DNA from: Bolinopsis microptera
Taxonomy: Eukaryota; Ctenophora; Tentaculata; Lobata; Bolinopsidae
NCBI RefSeq assembly: GCF_026151205.1
Contig: NC_087076.1
Span: 62,001-126,000 of the forward strand
Reading direction: 5' to 3'
Length of the DNA: 64,000 nucleotides
A program made the translations under genes and the position numbers. The notes under the pieces are model-generated. The model saw only the letters and a program-made list of their open reading frames with translations. It was not told where the DNA came from and made no database searches. This document shows positions 1 through 16,090 of the stretch, one piece after another (position 1 is the stretch's first letter; every line of letters begins with the position of its first letter).

Positions 1-2100
1 ATCTTGTTTTCAATTTCAAGGTTTTATATTTCAATTTAAGTTTTAAAAAATTTAACTGATTGGACCGTTTATTTTTTAAATTTTCCCCCCTGCCCCCCCC
101 ACCAAAAAATAATTAATCTTTAAACAATGTTACCCATTCCTTTAAAATTTCACTTTTTGGAAAATATGGATTTTTTAGAATTTAATTTTCCGGTTGGGGG
201 GTTCAACCATTTTACAAAGGTTGAAATTTTTAAATTCACAAATTGGAGTTATTTCAATTAGGATTTAACTGGTTTTCTGGACGATTATTTAAGGTTTTTT
301 TTCAAAATTTTTCGTTACCCCAATTGAGACCGCCATTTAATTGTAAAATTTTTTGAAAAAAATTGATTTTTTAAACTCAAAATTTGGGGTTGAGGTGTAA
401 AAATTTAAAAGGTTTACTAATTTCAGCTTTGGGGTTTATTTCAAATTAAATTTACTGATCCATTTGACAGTCATTTTAAAACTTTTAAAACATTGTTCCA
501 ATGGGGTTGACAGTTTAAATTCTAACTTTTTGGAAAAAATTATTTATTTGGATCTCAAAAATGCTTGGGGGGTTTAAAAAACTTACAAAAATTTGCATTT
601 TAAGAATTTTTCAAAATATTGGGTTTTTCAATTTTTAAAAGGGATTTAATGGAAATTGGTAAAAATTTATTTTTAAGGTTTTTACAAATAAATTTTCAAC
701 ATGTTGACCGCTTTATTTTAAAACCCCCTTTGTAAAAACAATGTTTTTTTTTATGAATCTCAAAAATGGCGGTCTGGGGTGCATCAAGCATACAAATTGT
801 TTTATTATAATTTTACGGTTTATTGGAGTTTTATTAAATTTATAAAATTGAACCATTTTTGACGATTATTAAAAGGTTTTATAAAAAAAATGGGTTTACC
901 AAACGTTGCTCAATTTACAACCTTTGGAACAATTTAATTTATTTTGGCGGAATTTTAAAAAAAAGGGGCCGTTGGGGTAAGCATTCAATTAATTTCTTTT
1001 AAAAATTTTTAAATAAAAAAGGGTTATGGTTAAAAAATTTTAAGTATTTAAATATTTGGATTTCAAAAAATTTTTAAAGGATCAAATTTTATCCACAAAA
1101 TGTTAACACCGCCATTTAATTCTAACCTTTTGAAACAATTGATTTTTAAGAATTTCTCAAAAATGGGCGGGTTAAGTTCAATGCATAAAAAAAGGTTGGT
1201 TTTCTTTAATTAAATTTAGGGAATTTAGGTTTTTTAAAATTTAAGTTTAACTTAATCTTTTTTGGGGGGAAACATATTTTTTAATAAAGGGTTTTAAAAA
1301 ATTCACAATTTTATCCATTTAAATTTTTCACTTTGGAATGTTTTTTAATTTTTAATTCTAAAAATCGTTCCCCCTTTGGGGTTTCATTTTTTGAAAAGTT
1401 TTTATAATTTAAAAATTTGGTTGTTTAATTTAAAAAATTTTTTAAATTTTTTGGTTTTTAAAAAGGTTTTTTAGGTCATTTGGGAAAAATTTTTTTCCCA
1501 AATGTTGGAAACCCAATTTTTTAAAAATCTTTTTTTTAAATTTAAAAATGGGTTTTTTAGCATAAAAAAACAAAATTTTCGTTTTTGGGTTTTTCTTTTT
1601 AAAATTTAACGGTTTTGGGCTTTATTTTAAGGTTTTTTCTTCCAAAATTGGGGGTTTTTTTTAATTTAAAAATTTTTTTTTTAAAAAAAAAAAAAACCTG
1701 TAAAAATTTTAAAATTTTCCTTTTTTTTTTTTTTTTGGAAAAAATTCTTTTAAAAAATTTAAAAAAAAAATTTTCCGATTTTTTAAAATTTTAAAAAATT
1801 TATTTTTTTAATCAAAATTTTCAGTTTTATTTTTGTTTAATTTATTTAAAAAATTTTTTTTTTAAAGGAAAAAAAAAAAAAAAAAAAGTTCCCCCCAAAA
1901 AATTTGTTAAAAAAAAAATTTTTTAAAAAATTTTTAAAAAAAAATTTTTTATTTTTTTTAATTAAAAAGGGGGGGTTTTTAAATTTTTAAGGGATTAAAT
2001 TTGGGGTTTTTAATTTTATAAAAATCTTTTCCCCATTTTTAACCGCCATTTAATTCTCCCTTTTTTTGGAAAAAATTTTTTATGAATCTCAAAAATGGCG
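1..2100. repeat. Corrupted copies of the 188-bp satellite
   Basis: Landmarks of the satellite that follows ('accgccatttaattct', 'tgaatctcaaaaatggcgg', 'tttaactgg') recur here, for example near 331, 1110, 2042 and 2085. They are spread among stretched or collapsed runs of A, T and G. The divergence is mainly homopolymer length, which looks like an unpolished long-read contig end rather than natural decay. I see no gene. Confidence 0.75.
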
Positions 2101-3893
2101 GTTTGGGGGTCAAGTACAAAGTGTATCATAAATTTCAGCTAGGGTTTATTTAAATTTTTAAGGGATTAACTGGTTTGCGAGTCATTTTAAGGTCTATCCA
2201 AAAAATCCTTTACCACCATGTTGACGCCATTTAATTCTACACCTTTTGGAAACAATTGATTTTTATGAATCTCAAAAATGGCGGTCTGGAGGGTCAAGCA
2301 TACAAAGTGTCATCATAAATTTCAGCTATTGAGTTATTTCAAATTTAAGGATTTAACTGGATCTGGACGAGTCATTTTAAGGTCTATCAAAAAATCGTTA
2401 CCACCATGTTGACCGCCATTTAATTCTACACCTTTTGGAAACAATCGATTTTTATGAATCTCAAAAATGGCGGTCTGGGGGTCAAGCATACAAAGTGTCA
2501 TCATAAATTTCAGCTATTGAGTTATTTCAAATTTAAGGATTTAACTGGATCTGGACGAGTCATTTTAAGGTCTATCAAAAAATCGTTACCACCATGTTGA
2601 CCGCCATTTAATTCTACACCTTTTGGAAACAATTGATTTTTATGAATCTCAAAAATGGCGGTCTGGGGGTCAAGCATACAAAGTGTCATCATAAATTTCA
2701 GCTATTGAGTTATTTCAAATTTAAGGATTTAACTGGATCTGGACGAGTCATTTTTAAAGTCTATCAAAAAATCATTACCACCATGTTGACCGCCATTTAA
2801 TTCTACACCTTTTGGAAACAATTGATTTTTATGAATCTCAAAAATGGCGGTCTGGGGGTCAAGCATACAAAGTGTCATCATAAATTTCAGCTATTGAGTT
2901 ATTTCAAATTTAAGGATTTAACTGGATCTGGACGAGTCATTTTAAGGTCTATCAAAAAATCGTTACCACCATGTTGACCGCCATTTAATTCTACACCTTT
3001 TGGAAACAATTGATTTTTATGAATCTCAAAAATGGCGGTCTGGGGTCAAGCATACAAAGTGTCATCATAAATTTCAGCTATTGAGTTATTTCAAATTTAA
3101 GGATTTAACTGGATCTGGACGAGTCATTTTAAGGTCTATCAAAAAATCGTTACCACCATGTTGACCGCCATTTAATTCTACACCTTTTGGAAACAATTGA
3201 TTTTTATGAATCTCAAAAATGGCGGTCTGGAGGGTCAAGCATACAAAGTGTCATCATAAATTTCAGCTATTGAGTTATTTCAAATTTAAGGATTTAACTG
3301 GATCTGGACGAGTCATTTTAAGGTCTATCAAAAAATCGTTACCACCATGTTGACCGCCATTTAATTCTACACCTTTTGGAAACAATTGATTTTTATGAAT
3401 CTCAAAAATGGCGGTCTGAGGGGTCAAGCATACAAAGTGTCATCATAAATTTCAGCTATTGAGTTATTTCAAATTTAAGGATTTAACTGATCTGGACGAG
3501 TCATTTTAAGGTCTATCAAAAAATCGTTACCACCATGTTGACCGCCATTTAATTCTACACCTTTTGGAAACAATTGATTTTTATGAATCTCAAAAATGGC
3601 GGTCTGAGGGTCAAGCATACAAGTGTCATCATAAATTTTCAGCTATTGAGTTATTTCAAATTTAAGGATTTAACTGGATCTGGACGAGTCATTTTAAGGT
3701 CTATCAAAAAATCGTTACCACCATGTTGACCGCCATTTAATTCTACACCTTTTGGAAACAATTGATTTTTATGAATCTCAAAAATGGCGGTCTGGGGTCA
3801 AGCATACAAAGTGTCATCATAAATTTCAGCTATAGAGTTATTTCAAATTAAGGATTTTAACTGGATCTGGACGAGTCATTTTAAGGCTCTATC
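2101..3893 (+). repeat. 188-bp tandem satellite, main block
   Basis: Head-to-tail copies have a 188-189 bp period, measured between successive 'ccaccatgttgaccgcc' sites at about 2589, 2778 and 2966. Copies are nearly identical, differing by single bases such as one to five Gs in 'ggtctgggggtcaagc'. There is no conserved reading frame. Further copies lie at 4684-5360 and a partial one at 15885-16090. Confidence 0.95.
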
Positions 3894-4683
3894 GATTGAT
3901 AAAATATCGACAAATGCACTCCTAATGAAAACAATGTCATGGTCCCTGGCTCTAGTAAATTTTCCGACCTTTCCTCCCCCATCTCAATTATTAAGAGCCG
4001 TATCAAAAAGCTGTTACTCATACTGGAAACCCAGCAATTGACAACACCTGGGCGTGAAATTGAGTGGCTCCCCCTAAATAGCTGGGGCATTGAACCAGCT
4101 TAGTTGATCAGCATCCCATCCCTTGCATACAATTAATTACAAAAGCGCTAATTATACCTGTTTTAAAAGCATCCTGTCTGGAAGTTCCCTGACTGCCGTG
4201 TGAATCTTTGGATCTATTTTTATATTGATATGATTTTTATATACCTATATATTCATCGCATAATTTCCATGTCTGCCTGAACAAACCTGGCACCCATCAA
4301 ATCTTACCTCTAGAAACCCCAGAACTCATCAAGCCTAGTCTGAATCAAAACTAGTTGACCAGCTACGTACAGTTCTGAACAACTGGAACCTTTTGGGCCA
4401 TGCACAAGCCAATAGCATGTTATGGGTCCTGCAGTGGGGTCTCCTTGTCCTTGGATCGGTGTTTTGATCCGTCTATTCTTAAAATTTCCATTTGTGTCAC
4501 TTAGACTCACCTAATAAATGTAATCGACACCACTGGTCCTAGTAGATTTAGCCATGGCACGACTACTCAAACGTAAACAGTTAATAGGTGTGACATACTA
4601 TTATATTCTTATAATTATATCCTATGATTGATTGCACTCCTAATAAATAAACTACATTGTTTTACTAAAAAATAACTTTGTTT
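3894..4683. mobile_element. ~790-bp insertion interrupting the satellite
   Basis: The satellite stops after 'aaggctctatc' and resumes at 'aaaaaatcgttacc', the next bases of the unit, so about 790 bp of unrelated sequence is cleanly inserted. A 12-bp direct repeat, tgcactcctaat, occurs near both edges (3915-3926 and 4633-4644). No coding sequence is recognised, and there is no clear terminal inverted repeat. Confidence 0.6.
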
Positions 4684-5360
4684 ACTAATCAAAAAAATCG
4701 TTACCACCATGTTGACCGCCATTCAATTCTACACCTTTTGGAAACAGATGATTTTTATGAATCTCAAAAATGGCGGTCTGGGGGTCAAGCATACAAAGTG
4801 TCATCATAAATTTCAGCTATTGAGTTATTTGAAATTTAAGGATTTAACTGGATCTGGACGAGTCATTTTAAGGTCTATCAAAAAATCGTTACCACCATGT
4901 TGACCGTCATTTAATTCTAAACCTTTTGGAAACAGTCGATTTTTATGAATCTCAAAAATGGCGGTCTGGGGGTCAAGCATACAAAGTGTCATCATAAATT
5001 TCAGCTATTGAGTTATTTCAAATTTAAGGATTTAACTGGATCTGGACGAGTCATTTTAAGGTCTATCAAAAAAACGTTACCACCATGTTGACCGCCATTT
5101 AATTCTACACCTTTTGGAAACAATTGATTTTTATGAATCTCAAAAATGGCGGTCTGGGGGTCAAGCATACAAAGTGTCATCATAAATTTCAGCTATTGAT
5201 TTATTTCAAATATAAGGATTTAACTGGATCTGGACGAGTCATTTTAAGGTCTATCAAAAAATCGTTACCACCATGTTGACCGCCATTTAATTCTACACCT
5301 TTTGGAAACAATTGATTTTTATGAATCTCAAAAATGGCGGTCTGGGGGTCAAGCATACAA
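4684..5360 (+). repeat. 188-bp satellite, second block
   Basis: About 3.5 units continue the array after the 3894-4683 insertion. The block ends abruptly inside a unit at 'gggggtcaagcatacaa' (5360), where unrelated sequence begins. The same unit position reappears at 15885-15910. Confidence 0.93.
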
Positions 5361-6133
5361 ATTGCAGCACCTACATTATTACCTCGTAAGTCATTTGAGC
5401 ATTTATTGATAAGTTCTTACATATTTCGTATTCTACAGTTCACTCTATTTTAACTTTATCTTGTTTAATCTTATCCTAGTTAGTATATTATTGTCATTAA
5501 TTAATCCGTCATTTGCTAATTATTTGTCCCTTTTTAGGACATTCCCCTCCCACGGATTCTGCCCTCGTTGGCAGCATTGAAGGAACGTAGCCATGATATA
5601 GCAGCTACCCGTCCACTGTACCTAGAGAGAGAGCGAGAGAGCCAGCCATCCCGTAATACTACGCACATCGATCATCGTCACAGTTACCGAGCTGATTTAG
5701 GGTACGGACTTTACTACCTGGTGTTTGTTCGACTCATTAGTGATTGTATTTTTATCTACCTTTTCCAGGATTCTTATTTACTTGTTTCAATTGGTTATCT
5801 TCCAGCTATAAATTCATCTACAGTTCGAAGTTAAAACTCTAGATACAAATTCACCTAAAGTTCGAAGTCCATAATTACAATAATTTCCTGTCATAAAATT
5901 AAATCTACCATTGTAACATGAAGTTGAGTTTGAATATGCCCTGCAGTGGTTCAAACGGGCGGGTATTCCATAATATCGAATGAAATATCCATACTATAGT
6001 TTACAGGAGCCCATTCTACGTAGTTAACCTTACTACATCCCAATTTCCTGAACTACCCAACAACTAGAATCAATAAATCATCTCTAGAAAGTCCTGGAAA
6101 ATTTGGAGCCATTAAATAGGCCGTTCCGGTTCG
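5361..6133. other. Unassigned sequence after satellite break
   Basis: This is unique AT-rich sequence between the satellite and the purine tract. An 88-codon open frame at 5568-5834 has no recognisable domain and low-complexity composition. I see no gene. Confidence 0.4.
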
Positions 6134-8570
6134 TCAGTTGTCGTGCTGAGAATCCGAGCACGCCTTCTTAAAGGAGGCGGAGACGGGCCTGAGGACGAGG
6201 CGGAGGGCCTGAGCGAAGGAGGAGGGATGACGAGGGCAGGAAGGGACTGCGGAGGAGGAGGCAGAGGAGGCGGCGGAGGAGGAGGAGGCGGCGGAGGAGG
6301 GGGGGATTTGAGGTAAGAGGAGAGCTGACGCTGAGGACTGAGGCGGCGGATATGACTGAGGAGAAGGAGGGGGACTTAAATGAGGAGCAGGACAGAGAGG
6401 AGGATCTGAGGGAGGATGCGGACCTGAGGCGGCTGAAAGGGAGCTGGCGGCCCTGAGGAGGAGTAGGACTGCGAAGGTGATGAGCGAGGAACGGTCTGGA
6501 GGAAGGGGTGGAGGAGGAGGCGGGGAGGCACTGGGAGGTGAGGACGATAAGGTGGAAGGGGATGAGGAAGACGCGAGGAGGATGATGATGAGGAGGGCTG
6601 CGGAGGGGCAGAGGAGGAGGCGAGGAGGCGGGAGGGGGGAGGACTTACCGCGGAGGCGGAGGAAAACTGGGGAGGAGGAGAGGGCCTGAGGAGTGTGAGG
6701 GAGGTGCGGCGGAGGATGAGGCACCTTAGTGCGGCTGCGGAGGAGGAGGATGAAGAGGCGAAAGGAGGTGGGGCGGAGGAAGGCAGAGGAGGAAGCGGAG
6801 GGAGATTGAGGAAGAGGAGGGACTGAAGAGCGGATGAGGGAGGAGGATAACTGAGGAGCCGGCGGGGGGAACTCAGAGGTAGAGGACTTGCGAGGAGGAC
6901 TGCGGAGGATGAGGGCACTTGGGAGGATGCAGAGTTCGAGAGGAGGACTGAGGGGAGGACTGCGGAGGAGATGGGACTGCGGAAGGGGAGGGGATGGAGG
7001 AGGGACTGAGGAGGATGAGGGAGGAGGCCTGGGGCGGCGGAGGACGGGGGATGAAGAGGGGGGGGACTGAGGAGGGAGAAGTCTACAGACGGAGGACTGA
7101 GGAGGAGGATGAGGCCTTGAGGGAGGATGAGGAGGACCTGAGGCGGATGCGGAGGGGGATAGACGAGAGATGGAGGACAGCGGAGGGGACTGCGCAGGAG
7201 GCTGAGGAGGAGGGACGGAAGAGGAGTATGAGGAGGAGGAGGAGGCGGAGGAGGAGGCGGAGGCCGTGAGGCGGCTGAGGAGGAGGGACTCGTGGCGGAG
7301 GAGGGGGGATGAGGAGGAGGACATGAGGCGGAGGGATGAGGACTGAGGGGATGAAAGAGGGAGATGAAGGGACTGGGAGGAGGGACTGAGCAGGCAAGCG
7401 AGGGGGAGAGGCTGAGGAAGAAGTTGAGGCGGAAGAGGACTGAGGAGGATGAGGAGGAGATGGGAGGAGGAGGAGGCGCGGGACTGAAAGCGGATGAGAG
7501 GAGGCCTGAGGAGGGGCTGAGGCCTGAGGAGGATGCAGAGGTAGATGGAGGATGAGGAGGAGGGACTGCGATGGAGGGACTGGGCGGAGACGGGACTGCG
7601 GAGGGTGGAGGCGGACGGCGGGACGAGGAGGCGGCCTGGGATGGCGGAGGGGAGGAGGGGGCCTGACAGAGGCATAGGCTGGAGGAGGCCCCATGAAGCG
7701 GCAGGGACCTGCGGAGGAGGAGGAGGGACTGAGGAGGCTGTGGAGGGGATGGAAAGAGGAGCAGGGAGGACTGCAGGAGGAGGAGGAAGAGCAGGCGGAG
7801 GAGGGGACTGAGACGAGGAGGACTGAAGAGGCGGGACCTGCGGCGGAGGATGACTGAGGAGAAGGAGGGGGACTGAGGAGGAGGATATGGACTGAAGAAG
7901 AGGCTGAGGCGGGGACCAGGAGATGAGAGGACCTGAGGAGCGCACCGACGACTGAGGACAGAGGTGGAGGAGGAGGAGTCGGCTGACAGATCAAACCGAG
8001 ACTGAGGCTGGCGAGCACGAGGCGGACTGCTGAGGACGCGCAGGCCTGCGAGGAGGCCTTATGGTGTGTGTGTGTGTGTGTGATCTTTTAGGAGGCCTAT
8101 GTGCCCTAGCTAGCGTGGCTCTGTGCCCCCCCCACCCCCCCCCCCCCCCCCCATCCCCTAGGGCGGATGAGGATGAAGAGGCGATGACGGCATGAGCAGT
8201 GGAGCACTGACTGAGGAGGATGGAGGCGCCGAGGACTGATGAAGAGGTGGAGGAGGAGGAGGATGACTGACGAGGTGGACTTGGGGCGGAGGGGGGAACC
8301 TGATGAGGAAGGAGGACTGAAGAGGAGGATCTGAGGAGGAGGATGAGGATGAGGAGGATTGAGGATGCGAGGAGCATGCAGGACTGAGAAGGAGGCCTGA
8401 GCGGAGGATGGACTGAGGAGGAGGAGGAGAAGGACTGAGGAGAGGTGGAGGAGGACTGGGAGGACTGAGGAGGACTGGGGAGGGGGGAGGCGGGGGGGAC
8501 TGCGGGAGCGAGGAGGACTGAAGAGGAGGATGCGGAGGAACAACAGGACTCTGAGTAGGATGAGGAGGAA
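6134..8570 (+). repeat. Purine-rich (GGA/GAGGACTG) degenerate minisatellite
   Basis: The plus strand is almost wholly purine, built from degenerate 'gaggaggactgaggagga' blocks, with 'ctg' as the main pyrimidine interruption. It contains a short (TG)n near 8071 and a C-rich tract near 8118-8152. Long open frames on both strands are a by-product of composition (Pro/Ser/Leu on minus, Gly/Glu/Arg on plus). Such mirror-like polypurine tracts can form triplex DNA. The same repeat resumes at 15424. Confidence 0.9.
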
Positions 8571-8585
8571 GGGGGGGGGGTACCA

Positions 8586-8702
8586 ATGGCATAGACTGGA
8601 GACAACTGGCCATCAAATTCATCAAATGGCATAGAAATAGTTTCATGGCATAAATGAAATTGTGTTTGGCAATTCTCTCCATTATGCCAATTATTGCCAT
8701 TG
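8586..8702 (+). repeat. 115-bp palindromic terminal repeat, left copy
   Basis: It starts aatggcatagactggagac and ends 'ctccattatgccaattattgccatt'-like, so the copy is itself an imperfect palindrome. It matches 15302-15412 in direct orientation over its length. A shorter relative is at 28611-28678. Confidence 0.8.
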
Positions 8703-10379
8703 CATTTAGGTCTTCCTATTCGACCTATAGGATGCTTTAAATTCGCAAATATTATTAGTCCCTAGAATAAGAGACATGTTTCATGCTTTATAACGGCTGG
8801 AATGCTCGGTCAAGTCAAAGATTCTATGAGACAAATAACGAAAATAGAAATGCATTATATCAACTATATTACCAACATTTCACCTATTCAGAAGCACATT
8901 GTGAGTTGTTCAACACTGGTACAGATTCACAAAATTGACAACAACAAAGATTTTGAATGTCATCTAAGGAACAATGCATCTGATGTATTTGGTCTTCGTC
9001 ACGAGTAGCCAACACATTAGGCGATCCATGATTAGGCTATGTTCCTGGCAGTAGTACTTCATGGGGCATGACTATAAGAACTCAATCTAACCACTCCGGT
9101 TGCCAAAGTCCTGCTTGAGATTTGAAGGGACATTAAGCGTTTCTTGTACTTGCCAGCTTTCAAAACTGATTGAACATCCGCATTCAGGTTGATTGTATAT
9201 GCCGAACCCTCAGAAGAATCCAACGCGTCCCCCTTGACTCTTTGAAAGACGAGTTTTTTGTGATAAAGTCTTCTTCCTCATTGAGCGTGGTGTCTCCACA
9301 GCCGGAAGGGATAGTGTTCCATAATAAATCTGTTGATATCGTTTTTTTTCCCCCCCTCCCTCCCATCATCACCATCATCAATCCAGGTTCTACCTCATAA
9401 AGTAAGTCGTCGCATCCTCGAGGATCCAGCTTCTCCACTCCAGCTTCCAGAAAAGTTCTTGGCCATGGCGATTGCTTCCCACTCCGTTCTTCCGGATCCT
9501 GCTGACTGCGGTGTGAACACAGGGAAAATTGTTTCTTTTCCCTTCTCGAATGCCCAGTCCCTCGATTGCCGTCCAGGCGTTTTTGGCAACTTGCCTAGGT
9601 TATTATACCACCAGTCCATTCACTCGTTTGCTTTCTGCCTGTAGATTTCAACTTTTTGAGGTGCACTGTTAGTAGGGATGCAACACACTGTACTTTCCCC
9701 GTGCATTGTTGCAATTGCCAGAGGATGTGTTTCTGTACTGATAAAAGCATGTACACATTCTTCTCTCCATTTCCATGGGGCCATAGTTATCGAATCCCAT
9801 ATTTCTTGGCGACCAGATGAAAAAGGTACAACCCCGAACTAATGCAACAGCTGCTCATTCTGATCACTTCCAAGGTACTAAGTGGACGATTTAAGCATTA
9901 GGAATTGCTTCTTCTGCAGGAGTTACATCAAACCCGACGTCCAAGTCCATATAAGATCAAGGTTCCGTCTGCTTCGTTATGCTGACAGGCGAGTAAGTCT
10001 TTCTCTTTCAAGTAACCGGAAAACTGTGTTTCTCAAACAGTTCCATTTTTTTCTTTATACTTTATAGTTTAGAGTCTAATTTGGCATGATATCAGATTAT
10101 GTGATCATTACATGGCCCATGGAGAGCATTGCCCAGAGCAAATTGCCAGGAGAGCTCATAGAGTGAAGGGGCCTACTCTAAGCCAACAGGGCTCTTATAC
10201 ATTTCTGCTCAACTTCCATTTTCTCATCTAACTGCTGCTGTGCTAGCAAAACTCTTGCTTAGCTGGCACAGTGACCCTTGTCTGCGTTAGTGTACTCTGT
10301 GAGCTCAATTGTTGCCTCATGGGGAAGTAGCCTCACTCCAAACCTCACATAAGTTTTGATAATGGTCTCAATAACCGTA
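8703..10379. other. Unassigned sequence inside 6.85-kb element
   Basis: This sequence has only short open frames (8802-9008, 9170-9400, 9395-9619). None shows a recognisable domain or convincing codon pattern. I see no gene. Confidence 0.4.
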
Positions 10380-11270
10380 CATTAAAATTAACAACTTAAA
10401 CTGCGGTCGAATTCATTTTATTACGCCTCATTTTTTGCCGTCTACACGGCGACTCTGGATTCTGAATGTTGAGCTTGATGAGGCTGATAAATTTTTAATT
10501 GTTGACACTAGACTGTCACAATACCGAACATGATCGAAAATTTCCACAACGTATACTGTTGCCTCATGTCACCTCTCACCGGTGGTTAGCCTCATTTTCA
10601 CTCGACAAAATTTGGACGCTATAATCCGACGGATTTCATGTGCACATACATAGATATCAAGTAACAGTGCGTTGTTAACCTGTTTCCGTCCCATTAAGTT
10701 AAACGCGTCGCATTTTTTATTAGCCTATTTTGGATCCTCCACGTCGAGTCGGCGATTTTGAAATGTTGAGTTTGAAGAAAATGAATCATCTTTCATTGTT
10801 GAACGTATTAGAATAGTCAAATACCGAACCCCAACTCGAAAATATTTACACCAAGTATCTTGATTAGCCTCATTTCACCCTCTCAAGGTGTTAGGCCTCA
10901 TTTTCACCCTCGATCTTTTGAAGCTTTAAATTACCGAATTCTTAAATATAATCCCAAGGACTTTCATGTGCAACATGGGATTATCACGTACCGTGTTAGC
11001 TGTTACCTGTTTCCGTATCCATTAAAGTAAAAATGCGGTCGACTTATTTATTCGCCTCATTTTGGCCTCCTACAAGTAGACTATGCGATTTCTAAATGTG
11101 AGTTTGAAGAGGGATGAATCCAATCTTTATTGGTTGAATATTGATAGTTCACATACCGACCCACACTCGAAAAGATACCACCCAAAAAAGTATACACTTG
11201 TTAGCCTCAGTTCACCTCTCTCAAAAGGTGGTTAGCCTCATTTTCACCTGATATTTAAAGCTTTCTTAGA
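10380..11270 (+). repeat. Three divergent ~310-bp tandem units
   Basis: Three successive blocks begin near 10395, 10690 and 11020 and share landmarks in the same order: cattaa.gtaaa, gcg-tcg, gcctcattttggcctcc, a 'tgttgagtttgaag' segment, 'ataccgaac..actcgaaaa', and 'gttagcctcattttcac'. Divergence is high, with many indels, so the array is old or poorly sequenced. Confidence 0.7.
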
Positions 11271-11558
11271 TCTCGATCAAGTATAATTCACTATGGATTT
11301 TACTGGGCCGCGCTCAGCCTGGCATTCGGCGATATCTCTATATGTTGATGAAAATTAATCTCTATGTTATGAACATAATAGCCTGAGGTCCCAGGGTCAT
11401 ATGGACTTATACTTGCAACTTGCAATATCATGGCCGTAACAGAGAAAGTTCTTTTTGAAAGTGGTGCGGTTATCTTTGTTAGCCTTTTCATATGTCCCTC
11501 GAGTTTAAATCACTCATACTGGTCTGTGAGTGAGCTAGGAGGTCGCCGAACATCTTCA

Positions 11559-15301
<3,743 letters not shown>

Positions 15302-15412
15302 ATGGCATAGAATGGAGACAAATGGCATAAAATTCATCAAATGGCATAGAAATTTCATGGCATAAATGGAAATTTTGTTTGGCCAATTCTCCATTATGCC
15401 ATTTATGCCATT
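15302..15412 (+). repeat. 115-bp palindromic terminal repeat, right copy
   Basis: It matches 8586-8702 in the same orientation. Its outer edge 'tatgccattggtaccccccc' forms the inverted partner of the left element end. The first and last ~24 bp are reverse complements (aatggcata..atggag / ctccattatgcc..). Confidence 0.8.
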
Positions 15413-15423
15413 GGTACCCCCCC

Positions 15424-15884
15424 AGGAGGAGGATGAAGAGGAGATGGAGGACTGAGGAGGAGGACTGAGAAGGAGGACTGAGGAGGAGGGGGACTGAGGA
15501 GGAGGACTGAGGAGGAGGAGGACTGAAGAGGAGGACTTAGGAGGAGGATGACTGAAGAGGAGGAGGAGAAGGACTGAGGAGGAGGTGGAAGAGGAGGGGG
15601 ATTGAGGAGATGGAGGACTGAGGAGGAGGATGACTGAGGGGGAGGAGGAGAAGGACTGAGGAAGAGGTAGAGGAGGAGGGTGACTGAGGAGTATGTGCAG
15701 GAGGACTGGGGAGGAGGAGGAGGAGGGGGACTGAAGAGGACAGAGGAGGAGGACTGAAGAGGAGGACTGAGGAGGAGGATGAAGACTGAGGAGGATGAGG
15801 AGGAGGATGAAGAGGAGGACTGAGGAGGAGGAGGAGGAGGATGAAGAGGAGATGGAGGACTGAGGAGGAGGACTGAGAAGGAGG
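15424..15884 (+). repeat. Purine-rich minisatellite, right part
   Basis: This has the same 'ggactgaggaggagg' composition as 6134-8570 and resumes directly after the 6.85-kb element. The open frames on the minus strand (Ser/Pro/Leu) follow from composition and are not genes. Confidence 0.88.
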
Positions 15885-16090
15885 TGGCGGACTGGGGGTC
15901 AAGCATACAAAGTGTCATCAGTAAATTTCAGCTATTGAGTTATTTCAAATTTAAGGATTTAACTGGATCTGGACGAGTCATTTTAGGGTCTATCAAAAAA
16001 TCGTTACGGCCATTTTGACCGCCATTTTGACCGCCATTTTGACCGCCATTTTATCCTACACCTTTTGAACATGCTCGATTTGCATGAATC
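15885..16090 (+). repeat. 188-bp satellite, terminal partial unit
   Basis: The satellite resumes at 'tggcggactgggggtcaagcatacaa'-equivalent sequence, the same unit position at which it stopped at 5360. It runs through one unit. A small internal triplication of 'gccattttgacc' precedes its end. Confidence 0.9.

Noticed and set aside
6134-8700. Pro/Ser/Leu-rich frames up to 603 codons (minus) and Glu/Arg/Gly frames (plus)
   Set aside because: They follow from the purine-only repeat; no domain, and stop-free frames occur on both strands.
9170-9644. Coding region from overlapping frames on both strands
   Set aside because: Short overlapping frames with no domain and no splice context; nothing supports a gene.
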